A stretch of DNA of 64,000 nt from Pseudovibrio sp000156235 (lineage in GTDB: Bacteria; Pseudomonadota; Alphaproteobacteria; Rhizobiales; Stappiaceae), in contig NZ_DS996805.1 in the NCBI RefSeq assembly GCF_000156235.1, forward strand, positions 1 to 64,000. The letters run 5' to 3'. A program made the position numbers and the translations under genes. This document shows, piece by piece, positions 12,375 through 20,554 of the stretch (its first letter is position 1; each line of letters begins with the position of its first letter). Below the pieces are notes generated by a model, which worked only from the letters and a program-made list of their open reading frames with translations, had not been told where the DNA came from and did no database searches.

Positions 12375-13229
12375 ATGCCTTACGTTTCAGGAAAAACAAT
12401 GATCCAGCACGCTTGGGAGAACGGATACGCTATTGGCGCATTCAGCGCTCACAACGCGGAGTCTATTCGTGCGATCTTGACTGCAGCTGAAGAAGAACGC
12501 GCTCCAATCATGATCCAGGTTGGTCAGAAAGTGATTAATACGCTCGGCCTCTATCAGATGAAAGACATGATCGACACGTTCATGCGAGACATCACTGTGC
12601 CTGTCTGCATTCATCTGGATCACAGTCGCCAGTTTGAGCAGACCATGGAAGCTACTCGCGCAGGCTTTCAGTCAGTGATGTTTGATGGTTCTGGCTTTCC
12701 TTTCGAGGAAAACACCAAGACAACCAAAGCAGTAGCTGATGTTGCCCATGCTCTGGGCATTGGCTGCGAAGGTGAGATCGGCAAGATCGGCGGCACTGAA
12801 GATGACATCACCGTTGATGAAGCGGATGCCATGATCACCACAGTGGAAGAGGCGCAAGAGTTTGTCGAAAAGACCGGCGTGGACTATCTGGCGATCTCCG
12901 TCGGCACCGCGCATGGCGTGTACAAAAGCGAACCGAAGCTCGCCTTTGAGCGCATCAAGGAAATCAAGGAGCAGGTGAAGAAGCCACTGGTTCTTCATGG
13001 TGGTTCTGGTGTGCCGGATGAGCAAGTTAAGAAGGCAGTTGAGCTAGGTGTTGCAAAGGTGAATGTAGATACTGAACTTCGCCAGGCCTTTACGCTGGGT
13101 GTGCAGGAAGTCTTTGCAAACGATCCTGAAGAGTTTCATCTGGCGCACTCACTCGGTCGCGGTGAGGAAGTCATGAAACAGAAAGTAAAAGAGAAGATTC
13201 GTGTCTTCGGGTCCAATGGAAAAGCCTAG
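12375..13229 (+). CDS. Class II aldolase, probable 6-deoxy-6-sulfofructose-1-phosphate aldolase
   Basis: This 284-residue zinc-dependent class II aldolase has the GatY/KbaY/FbaA fold and length. Zinc-ligand motifs are visible: the first His-Asp pair in VCIHLDHSRQFE, EGEIGKIGG with its Glu, AISVGTAHGVY and VLHGGSGVPDEQVKKAV. In the cluster it should split sulfofructose-1-phosphate into DHAP and SLA, the step done in E. coli by the unrelated class I aldolase YihT, which is absent here. Tagatose- or fructose-bisphosphate cleavage is the family default and cannot be excluded from sequence alone. RBS GAGGA precedes the ATG, and a strong terminator follows. Confidence 0.82.
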   Translation: MPYVSGKTMIQHAWENGYAIGAFSAHNAESIRAILTAAEEERAPIMIQVGQKVINTLGLYQMKDMIDTFMRDITVPVCIHLDHSRQFEQTMEATRAGFQSVMFDGSGFPFEENTKTTKAVADVAHALGIGCEGEIGKIGGTEDDITVDEADAMITTVEEAQEFVEKTGVDYLAISVGTAHGVYKSEPKLAFERIKEIKEQVKKPLVLHGGSGVPDEQVKKAVELGVAKVNVDTELRQAFTLGVQEVFANDPEEFHLAHSLGRGEEVMKQKVKEKIRVFGSNGKA

Positions 13230-13282
13230 GTAATCTTCCAATGTGATTCCCGATGCTGCAACTCCTCCCGAGATGAGCAGCC

Positions 13283-13317
13283 AAGTGCCAGTCTGCCCCA
13301 CAGGCTGGCACTTCTTG
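13283..13317 (+). terminator. Rho-independent terminator after the aldolase
   Basis: The stem AAGTGCCAG/CTGGCACTT extends inward through TCTG/CAGG (one G-T pair) around a CCCCA loop and is followed by CTTGTTTT. It ends the first plus-strand transcription unit. Confidence 0.85.
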
Positions 13318-13716
13318 TTTTAAGGGTATGTAAGAAAACGCTCAATTATGCCGTGTGTACCCTTCGTAAGCGCAGAAAACTGCGCATTTTAACGCAGACA
13401 TATCACCGCATTGCTTGTTTTCTCCGCTGACCTACTCTGAAAACTCCAGTTCCAAGCACATGATCGTTCTTTGTGTCAAAAAATAACAGTGAACGTTGAA
13501 AAGTGGACAAAAATGTCAAATAACACCAAATAAATGAGCATAAAAGAAAAAATAATGACCATTTATGTGGTATTACTCATGGTTAGTCACTAAGGTTCAA
13601 AGTAGTCTGTTTTTACAAGATAAGAGGGCTGGGGAGCCCTCGATAAAAAGGCCTGGGGGAGAGAGGTTTCAGACGCGGAAACGTCACTCTCGGCTAAATA
13701 CAGTAGGGAGTTAATA
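13318..13716. promoter_or_regulatory. Promoter region of the isomerase-TRAP operon with operator-like motif
   Basis: This 399-base gap holds no gene. It is AT-rich and contains AATGACCATTTAT at 13554-13566, identical to the site at 9244-9256. TATTACTCAT follows at 13571-13580, and the same 10-mer occurs in the kinase/reductase intergenic region near 9318. These shared words suggest common control by the DeoR regulator. No unambiguous -35/-10 pair could be assigned. Confidence 0.5.
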
Positions 13717-15063
13717 ATGTCCGTCGACACACCCCGTATTGGCATCGTCGCGCTCGGTCGTCCAACCTTTGATGTTCCCTATGCAGAAGAAATTCTCGCG
13801 CAAGCCTGGAAGAACCTCCAGACACTGGACGCTGAGTTTGTTGGTGAACCAAAGCTGCTGTTTGATGCGGACGCTGTCAAGGAAGTGATGCCAAAGCTTC
13901 AGGAAAAGCCGCTGGATATGCTTCTTCTGCTGCAGGTGACTTTCACCGATGCCACCATGACTGTTGAGCTTGGCAAAGCCATCGATGCGCCGCTCGTCAT
14001 GTGGTCCTATCCGGAAGCAAGAACAGGTGGACGCCTGCGTCTCAACTCATTCTGCGGTGTCAATCTGGCATCCCACGCACTCAGCCGCAGCAACATTCGT
14101 CTCGATTATGTCCATGCAGCTGCTGAAAATCCAAAAGCGATTGAAGAGTTGCGTTTGCTGGCGCGTGCCGGTGCAATCGTCAACCAGCTCAAAGGTTCAA
14201 AGCTCAAATTGGTTGGTGAGCATCCGGATGGGTTTGATGCCTGCAACTTCAATGAGCAGGAACTGGCAGACCGCTTTGGCATCAGTGTTGATCGTATTCC
14301 GGTGATCGACTTCATCGATCAGGTGAAGGAGCTGCCGGATGAAGTCGCGGACGCACCTTATGAGCGACGCGCAAAGGACTTTCCAAATCTGGCGGATCTG
14401 GATCAGGAAGCCACCTGCAAAACACTCAAGGTTTATTCCAAGCTGCGCACCGAAGCAGATGAAAAAGATTATGCCGGTGTTGCAGTGCGCTGCTGGCCAG
14501 ACTTCTTTACCGAATACGGATGTGCCGCGTGTGGTGCGCTGGCTCTCCTGAATGAAGACCGGACCCCAAGTGGCTGTGAAGCTGACATGATGGGTGTCGT
14601 GACATCACTCACATTGCAGCACGCATCGGGCAATAGCGTGTTCAACACAGATCTTGTTGACGTAAATGTTGAAGATGACACGGTTGTGTTCTGGCATTGC
14701 GGGCAGGCGCCAATTGATATGGCCGATCGCGATCAGCCAGTGCAGGGAACGATCCATAGCAACCGCAAGCTGCCATTGCTTTCCGAGTTTGCTTTGAAGC
14801 CGGGGCGTATCACGATGGCGCGCTTCAGTCAGGGGCATGGCAAGCTGCGCCTCATACTGGCTGGTGGTGAAATGGTACGTGCTCCATTGGCGTTCTCTGG
14901 CACTGCTGGCACAGCAAAGCTGGACACACCGGTCAAAGACTTCATGGAAAAGATGATTGCTGAAGGGCTGGAGCATCACACTGCTCTGACTTACGGCGAC
15001 CATCGTCCGGTTCTTCGCGCGCTTGCCAAGCGCCTCGGTATCGAGGTGGTCGAACTCACCTGA
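13717..15063 (+). CDS. L-fucose isomerase-like protein, probable sulfoquinovose isomerase
   Basis: This 448-residue protein resembles the L-fucose/L-arabinose isomerase superfamily: an N-terminal substrate-binding part (IGIVALGRPTFDVPYAE, LLLLQVTFTDAT, MWSYPEARTGGRLRLNS) and a C-terminal metal-site part in which GCEADMMG (E288), the Asp residues near 312-320 and WHCGQAP (H327) could supply Mn ligands. E. coli converts SQ to sulfofructose with YihS, an unrelated (alpha/alpha)6-barrel protein, and no YihS homologue is present. As the only isomerase in the cluster, this is the obvious SQ isomerase candidate. It leads the TRAP transporter genes, has a strong RBS (GGGAG), and is followed by an intercistronic hairpin. 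Confidence 0.75.
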   Translation: MSVDTPRIGIVALGRPTFDVPYAEEILAQAWKNLQTLDAEFVGEPKLLFDADAVKEVMPKLQEKPLDMLLLLQVTFTDATMTVELGKAIDAPLVMWSYPEARTGGRLRLNSFCGVNLASHALSRSNIRLDYVHAAAENPKAIEELRLLARAGAIVNQLKGSKLKLVGEHPDGFDACNFNEQELADRFGISVDRIPVIDFIDQVKELPDEVADAPYERRAKDFPNLADLDQEATCKTLKVYSKLRTEADEKDYAGVAVRCWPDFFTEYGCAACGALALLNEDRTPSGCEADMMGVVTSLTLQHASGNSVFNTDLVDVNVEDDTVVFWHCGQAPIDMADRDQPVQGTIHSNRKLPLLSEFALKPGRITMARFSQGHGKLRLILAGGEMVRAPLAFSGTAGTAKLDTPVKDFMEKMIAEGLEHHTALTYGDHRPVLRALAKRLGIEVVELT

Positions 15064-15069
15064 TACCCG

Positions 15070-15117
15070 GAGCGTTCTGAAGCTGTCTTTGGCTCTCATG
15101 CTTCAGAGCGCTCTTTC
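15070..15117 (+). terminator. Hairpin terminator/attenuator between isomerase and TRAP genes
   Basis: GAGCGTTCTGAAGC (15070-15083) pairs with GCTTCAGAGCGCTC (15100-15113) with one G-T pair, then CTTTCC follows. It lies within an apparent operon, so it may partly reduce TRAP expression or stabilise the isomerase mRNA. Confidence 0.65.
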
Positions 15118-15155
15118 CTCTCTTTGGGCAACTCTTAAGGCAAGGAAAGAGCATC

Positions 15156-15680
15156 ATGCTTAAGGCGATCGAAAAAGGCCTCGCCGCCATCAACAATCCC
15201 ATCGCCCGGGCAGGCGAGTATGTTGGTGGACTTTTCCTGGTCATCATGACCTCAATTGTGCTGCTGCAGGTTTTCTTCCGCTACATCCTCAACAGTCCCA
15301 TCAGCTGGACGGATGAAGCCTCGCGCTTTCTGATGATTTACATGACGTATCTGGCGCTGCCGGTCATCTATCTGACAGGCAAAAATATCGCCATGACGTT
15401 TGTGCTGGATGCAGTGGAGGGAACACGTATCGGGCATCTGCTGAAAGCCATCATTCATGTGATCGCACTGGTTCTGTTCGCAGTCTGGATTAAGTTTGGT
15501 TGGGTGTTCTTTGGCACGGGCTCTGTCACCGCAGATAGTCTGCCGATCCCTATGTACGTGATCTACATCGCGCCGCCTGCGCTGCTGGCAATCACCTGCC
15601 TCGCGGCTTTGCAGAAGCTGGTAGGCGAGCTGGACCAGTTCATCCATTTCAACGCCAATAACAAAAGCGAAAACGCTTAG
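15156..15680 (+). CDS. TRAP transporter small permease (DctQ)
   Basis: A 174-residue inner-membrane protein with four predicted spans, the standard DctQ size. The motif QVFFRYILNSPISWTDEASR, with the Trp-Asp/Glu-Glu pattern, is characteristic of DctQ subunits of TRAP transporters, which use a sodium gradient and a periplasmic binding protein. It is followed 30 bases later by the DctM gene and then DctP, so a complete TRAP system is present. In this cluster it should import SQ or sulfoquinovosyl glycerol, replacing the E. coli permease YihO. Confidence 0.9.
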   Translation: MLKAIEKGLAAINNPIARAGEYVGGLFLVIMTSIVLLQVFFRYILNSPISWTDEASRFLMIYMTYLALPVIYLTGKNIAMTFVLDAVEGTRIGHLLKAIIHVIALVLFAVWIKFGWVFFGTGSVTADSLPIPMYVIYIAPPALLAITCLAALQKLVGELDQFIHFNANNKSENA

Positions 15681-15710
15681 GCTCCAATACCTTAACGGGA
15701 GTGTATAGGT

Positions 15711-17000
15711 ATGGTCTCTCCGATCTTCCTTCTATATTTCTTGATCTTCTTGTTGATTGGTGCCCCGGTGCTTTTCGCGCTTGGTTTGTCCCCTGTGATT
15801 GCTCTGTTCCAGGACGACAAGGTTCTCTTCATCAACATGCTTTACCAGCGCCTTTACGCTGGTCTCGACAACTTCCTGCTGCTGGCGCTGCCGTTCTTTA
15901 TGCTGGCGGGTGAGTTCATGGTGAACGGTGGCATCACCACTCGTATCATCACCTTCTCACAAACCATGGTGCAGCACTTCCGTGGTGGTCTCGGTCACGT
16001 GGTGATCCTGGCTTCCACCCTGTTTGCAGCGCTGACTGGGTCTTCTGTGGCGGCAACCTCTGCGATTGGCAACATGCTGATCCCTGAGATGGAGCGCTAT
16101 AAATATGACCGCACCTATGCGGCAGCTCTGACGGCAGCGGCAACAGTTCTGGGCACCATCATCCCACCAAGCGGTATCATGCTCATCTATGCTTTCGTGA
16201 TGAACACCTCCGTGGCTGCGATGTTCATCGCGGGTGTGGTCCCAGGCATCATCTTCTGTATCGGCCTGATGATCATCAACCGCTGGCAGATCAAGAAGTA
16301 CCCTGATGTGGAGCAGTTTGAACGGGCCAGCCGCAAAGAGCGCTGGAACAGCTTCTCCATGGCTTTCTTCCCGCTGCTCACACCGGTGATCATATTGGGC
16401 GGTATCTATTCAGGCGTCTTCACGCCAACGGAAGCAGCTGCTGTGGCCGTGTTCTATGCGCTGATCCTGTCCGTGGTCGTGCTGAAAGTGCTCAAGCCTG
16501 CCAGCGTCTTCCCGATGTTCATGCGCATCGCTGTCAATGCAGCGGCAATTCTGATCATCGTGGCCGCGGCGAGCGGGTTTGCTTCAGCCATCTCTCTGTC
16601 CGGTATCGCGAAGGACATCACCTCCTTCTTCCTCGGTATCACCCGTGATCCTTATCTGCTGTTCTTCATCATCAACGTCTTCCTGTTCATCGTCGGCATG
16701 TTCCTTGATGCAGGTCCGGCAATCCTGATCTTCGCGCCAATTCTTGCGCCGATCATGACACAGGCAGGTATCGATCCGGTCCACTTCGGTGTGGTCATGT
16801 GCGCCAACCTTTCCATCGGTCTGGCAACACCGCCAATGGGTCTCGTTCTCTTCGTCGCCTCAAGTGTTTCCGGGGTGCCGTTGCAAAAGATCTCGAAAGC
16901 GATCCTGCCGTTCCTGGCGATCGAATTCGTAGTCATCTTCCTGATTTCATTCTTCCCTGCGCTCGTCATCGGTTTCCCGAAACTGCTGGGCGTGATGTAG
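15711..17000 (+). CDS. TRAP transporter large permease (DctM)
   Basis: A 429-residue protein with about twelve or more spans and DctM landmarks: LLALPFFMLAGEFMVNGGI, the glycine-rich LTGSSVAATSAIGN, LGTIIPPSGIMLIYA, TPTEAAAVAVFYA and the late IGLATPPMGLVLFVA. The two helix-hairpin elements expected of the ion transporter superfamily are visible. It is transcribed between DctQ and DctP. Start ATG has GGGAG upstream. Confidence 0.93.
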   Translation: MVSPIFLLYFLIFLLIGAPVLFALGLSPVIALFQDDKVLFINMLYQRLYAGLDNFLLLALPFFMLAGEFMVNGGITTRIITFSQTMVQHFRGGLGHVVILASTLFAALTGSSVAATSAIGNMLIPEMERYKYDRTYAAALTAAATVLGTIIPPSGIMLIYAFVMNTSVAAMFIAGVVPGIIFCIGLMIINRWQIKKYPDVEQFERASRKERWNSFSMAFFPLLTPVIILGGIYSGVFTPTEAAAVAVFYALILSVVVLKVLKPASVFPMFMRIAVNAAAILIIVAAASGFASAISLSGIAKDITSFFLGITRDPYLLFFIINVFLFIVGMFLDAGPAILIFAPILAPIMTQAGIDPVHFGVVMCANLSIGLATPPMGLVLFVASSVSGVPLQKISKAILPFLAIEFVVIFLISFFPALVIGFPKLLGVM

Positions 17001-17072
17001 GCGAACCAACCCTTACCAACGTGCTGCAACGGGAGTGGGGCAGCAGACTTTAAAACTCATGTGGAGGAAAAC

Positions 17073-18128
17073 ATGAACTTTAAGAAAACAGCAATCGCAT
17101 TGCTCAGCTCAGTTTTCATGGCTGCGGGTGCACAGGCGGCGGATTACACTCTGACTGCTCCGCACGTAACCAACCTTGACGGTTACAACCACCAGTCACT
17201 GCTCGTGTTTAAAAACTTTGTAGAATCCCGCTCCAATGGCGCGATCGAAGTCGAGATCTATCCGGGCGGTCAGCTTTGCGGCACAGCAAAAGAGTGTCTG
17301 GCAGGCGTTCAGAACGGTATGTTCGATTACTTCCAGACCACCATTCCGGAGCTGGCAAACTACTGGTCCCCAGTGAGCGCATTCGATCTACCCTACATGC
17401 TGCGTGATGACCGTGTTGCTGAGTGTGTCTATGACAACGATGAGTTCCTTGCAGACGTTCGCGGCAACGTTCTGGGCAGAACCAATGACACTCTGCGCTT
17501 GATGATGGTGTCCAACTCCGGTGGCTGGCGTAACATTGCGACCACTGACAAGCAGGTGAAAAATCCTGATGATGTGAAAGGCCTGAAACTGCGTACCGTG
17601 CCAGCTCCAATCCAGCAGGAACTGGTGAAGCAGCTCGGTGCAGCGCCAACTCCAATCTCCTGGCCGGAAGTTTACACCGCCCTGTCTACCGGTGTTGTTG
17701 ACGGCACCAAGAACGGCATCGTGGACATCACCATGATGAAGTTCCAGGAAAGCCTGAAATACATTGCGCTGGATGGTCATGCTTACATGGGCGGCGTTTG
17801 GGTGATGAACAACGCCAAGTTCAACTCCATGCCAGAAGAACTGCGCAAAGTGGTGATTGATGGTGTAGCAGCTCAGAACCAGTATCTGCGCTCCTATCCA
17901 AAATGGCGTGAGTTCGCAGCGTTTGAGGAGTTCCGCGAAGCAGGTGGCACCATCTACACCCCAACCACAGAAGACCGTGCAGCATTCAAGGCAGCAACTG
18001 CTGGCGTGCGCGACTACTTCATCGAAAACAGCGACGCAGACGGCAAGGCTTGGCTGGAGCGCTTTGAAAATGAAATCAAAGCATGTGAAGCTAAGATCGA
18101 TGCGTCCTACGCAGCTTCTCTGAAGTAA
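17073..18128 (+). CDS. TRAP transporter solute-binding protein (DctP), candidate SQ/SQ-glycerol binder
   Basis: A 351-residue periplasmic protein with a signal peptide (about residues 1-22, MNFKKTAIALLSSVFMAAG then AQA cleavage). DctP family features include IEVEIYPGGQLCG, the ligand-binding segment DVKGLKLRTVPAPIQQE with the conserved Arg that normally salt-bridges an anionic substrate, and ISWPEVYTALSTGVVDGTKNG. A sulfonate could take the place of the usual carboxylate. The ATG at 17073 is preferred over an in-frame GTG at 17061 because GGAGG lies directly before it. The gene is last in the TRAP set and is followed by a strong terminator. Confidence 0.9.
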   Translation: MNFKKTAIALLSSVFMAAGAQAADYTLTAPHVTNLDGYNHQSLLVFKNFVESRSNGAIEVEIYPGGQLCGTAKECLAGVQNGMFDYFQTTIPELANYWSPVSAFDLPYMLRDDRVAECVYDNDEFLADVRGNVLGRTNDTLRLMMVSNSGGWRNIATTDKQVKNPDDVKGLKLRTVPAPIQQELVKQLGAAPTPISWPEVYTALSTGVVDGTKNGIVDITMMKFQESLKYIALDGHAYMGGVWVMNNAKFNSMPEELRKVVIDGVAAQNQYLRSYPKWREFAAFEEFREAGGTIYTPTTEDRAAFKAATAGVRDYFIENSDADGKAWLERFENEIKACEAKIDASYAASLK

Positions 18129-18135
18129 GACAAGA

Positions 18136-18167
18136 GGGCGCGGACCACATCATCCGCGCCCTTTTTC
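18136..18167 (+). terminator. Rho-independent terminator after the TRAP operon
   Basis: GGGCGCGGA (18136-18144) pairs perfectly with TCCGCGCCC (18153-18161) around an 8-base loop, followed by TTTTT. Confidence 0.9.
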
Positions 18168-18254
18168 TATCCGTTCCAGATTTTCGATAGCCCGGTGCTG
18201 ACAGGCCGACCCGCCAGAACAGGCCGGTGTCGCACTAACTCCGCAGGCACTCAA

Positions 18255-20270
18255 ATGAACATTGTTAAACAAGAAAATGGCTTCACTGTTCTGCACAAAG
18301 ACCGCACCGTCTTTACGCACAGCTTGGATAAACCGGCAATCTTTCTGGGAAGCGGTCAAGGCACTTTCGATATGTATCGCGGGAACTTTGACATCAAAGA
18401 TTATGTCGAATCCCGCCTGCCAATGCGTGCTTTCAGGATCGATGAGGAAGCCGATAAGGCAAGCATCACACTTGAGGTTGATGGCGAGGACTACCTCACG
18501 CTGACCATTTATGAGACGGAAGAAGGCCGCCTGAAAGTGGACTTCAACAGCCTGAAAGATGAGGTGAACCGTTTCTGGATGCGCGTCCATGCAACACCGG
18601 AAGAGAAGGTCTACGGTTGCGGTGAGCAGCTGACCTACTTCAATCTGCGTGGCAAGAACTTCCCGCTCTGGACGTCTGAACCAGGCGTTGGCCGTAACAA
18701 GAACAACTACGTGACATGGCTGGCGGACACCAAGGATAAAGCGGGCGGTGATTACTACAACACCAACTACCCGCAGCCGACCTTTGTCTCCAACGACAAG
18801 TACTTTTGCCACTTACAGACAACTGCCTACGCGGACTTTGATTTCCGCCACGATGACTTTCATGAGCTGCAGGCCTGGAACATTCCAGACTATATGCTGT
18901 TTGACCGGGAAGATAGTTTCACCGCGCTCGTCGGCAATATCTCCGATGTATTTGGCACGCAGCCAGAACTGCCGGATTGGGTGCTGGATGGCGTGATCCT
19001 TGGCATTCAGGGTGGCACCGATATCACCCTTGAGAAAATTGAGCGGGCCAGAAAGGCGGGCGTCAAAGTCGCGGGTGTCTGGAACCAGGACTGGCAGGGC
19101 ATCAAGATGACCTCCTTCGGTAAGCGCCTGCATTGGAACTGGGAATGGAGCCCTGAACTGTATCCGGGCCTTGATACCAAGATCCATGAGCTCAAAAAAG
19201 ATGGTGTCCGCTTCCTCGGCTACATCAATCCGTATGTGCTGGAAGGTCAGTCCCTTTACAAAATCGCCAAGGAAAAAGGCTATCTGGCCACCAAGGCTGA
19301 TGGTGGTGACTATCTGGTTGATTTCGGCGAGTTCTATTGTGGTGTGGTGGACTTCACCAATGATGAGGCCTGCGAATGGTACAAGGGCGTCATCAAGGAA
19401 AATCTGATTGGCTTTGGTCTTGATGGCTGGATGGCTGACTTCAGCGAGTACCTGCCAACCGACTGCACCCTCTCTAATGGTCGCTCTGCTGAGTTGGAGC
19501 ATAACGACTGGCCGCGTCGTTGGGCGAAGATCAACCACGAAGCCATTGAAGAATGCGGCAAGACCGATGACATTCTATTCTTCATGCGGGCAGGGGGCAC
19601 GGGCTTCCAGCGGTACTGCCATGTGCTTTGGGCAGGTGACCAATGCGTGGACTGGTGCATTGAAGATGGTCTGGCCTCCGTCATTCCGGGCGCACTGTCC
19701 GCTGGCCTGATGGGCAACGGCATCCACCACTCAGATGTGGGTGGTTACACCACTTTGCATGGCATGAAGCGCACCAAAGAGCTGATGATGCGTTGGATTG
19801 ATTTCTGCGCCTTCACGCCAATGATGCGCTCTCATGAAGGCAACCGTCCGGGTGATAATCACCAGTTCGACACCGATGATGAAACACTTTTCCATCTTGG
19901 TCGGATGTCCCGCGTGTTCGCCAGCATGAAGCCTTACCTGAAAGCCGCGATTGCGGAAAACACAGAGGCAGGCATTCCGGTGATGCGCCCGCTGTTCATG
20001 CATTATGAGCAAGATGAAACTGCCTACGACATTCAGTTCCAATACCTGTTGGGCCGCGATGTGATGGTCGCACCGGTCTACAATAAGGAAGAGACTGAGT
20101 GGAAGCTGTACCTGCCGGAAGATGACTGGGTGCATGCGTGGTCGGGGCAGGAGTTCAAAGGTGGCTGGGTCACCGTGGATGCACCGCTTGGTGAACCGCC
20201 TGTTTTCTATCGTAAATCCAGCGAATATGCAGACCTGTTTGCAGCTTTGCCTCAGGTCGCAAAAGCCTAA
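18255..20270 (+). CDS. yihQ: Sulfoquinovosidase, glycoside hydrolase family 31 (YihQ-like)
   Basis: This 671-residue GH31 enzyme should hydrolyse sulfoquinovosyl glycerol to SQ and glycerol. Long blocks match remembered E. coli YihQ: YGCGEQLTYFNLRGKNFPLW, TSFGKRLHWNW, GGDYLVDFGEFYCGVVD and TPMMRSHEGNRPGDN. The catalytic nucleophile is D395 in GWMADFSEYLPTD and the acid/base is D462 in WAGDQ; the 67-residue spacing equals that of YihQ D405/D472. The sulfonate-binding residues are kept as R291 and W294 (YihQ R301/W304) and Y498 (Y508). Ordinary alpha-glucosidases lack this set. There is no signal peptide, so it acts in the cytoplasm after uptake. The ATG at 18255 fits the YihQ N-terminus; an upstream in-frame GTG at 18195 is less likely. 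Confidence 0.95.
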   Translation: MNIVKQENGFTVLHKDRTVFTHSLDKPAIFLGSGQGTFDMYRGNFDIKDYVESRLPMRAFRIDEEADKASITLEVDGEDYLTLTIYETEEGRLKVDFNSLKDEVNRFWMRVHATPEEKVYGCGEQLTYFNLRGKNFPLWTSEPGVGRNKNNYVTWLADTKDKAGGDYYNTNYPQPTFVSNDKYFCHLQTTAYADFDFRHDDFHELQAWNIPDYMLFDREDSFTALVGNISDVFGTQPELPDWVLDGVILGIQGGTDITLEKIERARKAGVKVAGVWNQDWQGIKMTSFGKRLHWNWEWSPELYPGLDTKIHELKKDGVRFLGYINPYVLEGQSLYKIAKEKGYLATKADGGDYLVDFGEFYCGVVDFTNDEACEWYKGVIKENLIGFGLDGWMADFSEYLPTDCTLSNGRSAELEHNDWPRRWAKINHEAIEECGKTDDILFFMRAGGTGFQRYCHVLWAGDQCVDWCIEDGLASVIPGALSAGLMGNGIHHSDVGGYTTLHGMKRTKELMMRWIDFCAFTPMMRSHEGNRPGDNHQFDTDDETLFHLGRMSRVFASMKPYLKAAIAENTEAGIPVMRPLFMHYEQDETAYDIQFQYLLGRDVMVAPVYNKEETEWKLYLPEDDWVHAWSGQEFKGGWVTVDAPLGEPPVFYRKSSEYADLFAALPQVAKA

Positions 20271-20554
20271 TACTCTTCGGTTTTCGCAGGTTGCTTGGCC
20301 CGCGAAAACCACCCTCGGCGCGATGCCGATCACTGTCAGATTTCAACCTACCAAATGAAGAGGACGATATTCCGCAGGTATTCAGAGAACACGGAACTTG
20401 CACAATCTTGGCATGGGATGCGCCTTCGTCAATCAGATGCCTTCTGGCACCTGAGCAACAAGGTGAAATGTTAGAGACTTTAAGTTCGTGAAGGCTCTTT
20501 GAACCAACGGAATAATCAGGTCCGGATTTGCTGCTCGGGAGTTAAGCAAAAACA
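20271..20554. other. Gap between sulfoquinovosidase and dhaK with hairpin
   Basis: A hairpin GGTTTTCGC/GCGAAAACC at 20279-20310 follows the sulfoquinovosidase gene but lacks a T tract, so it may be a weak terminator or an mRNA-stabilising end. The remaining 240 bases hold no gene and no copy of the AATGAYCRTTWA motif that I can see. A promoter for dhaKLM may lie here. Confidence 0.45.

Noticed and set aside
7481..13229. Reading the cluster as a tagatose/galactitol pathway because of the PfkB kinase, class II aldolase and epimerase
   Set aside because: The GH31 sulfonate-binding residues, the YihU-like reductase and the TauE/SafE exporter fit sulfoquinovose and have no place in tagatose catabolism.
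18195..18254. GTG start giving a 20-residue extension of the sulfoquinovosidase
   Set aside because: The extension lies just after a terminator, has low protein-like character, and the ATG at 18255 matches the family N-terminus.
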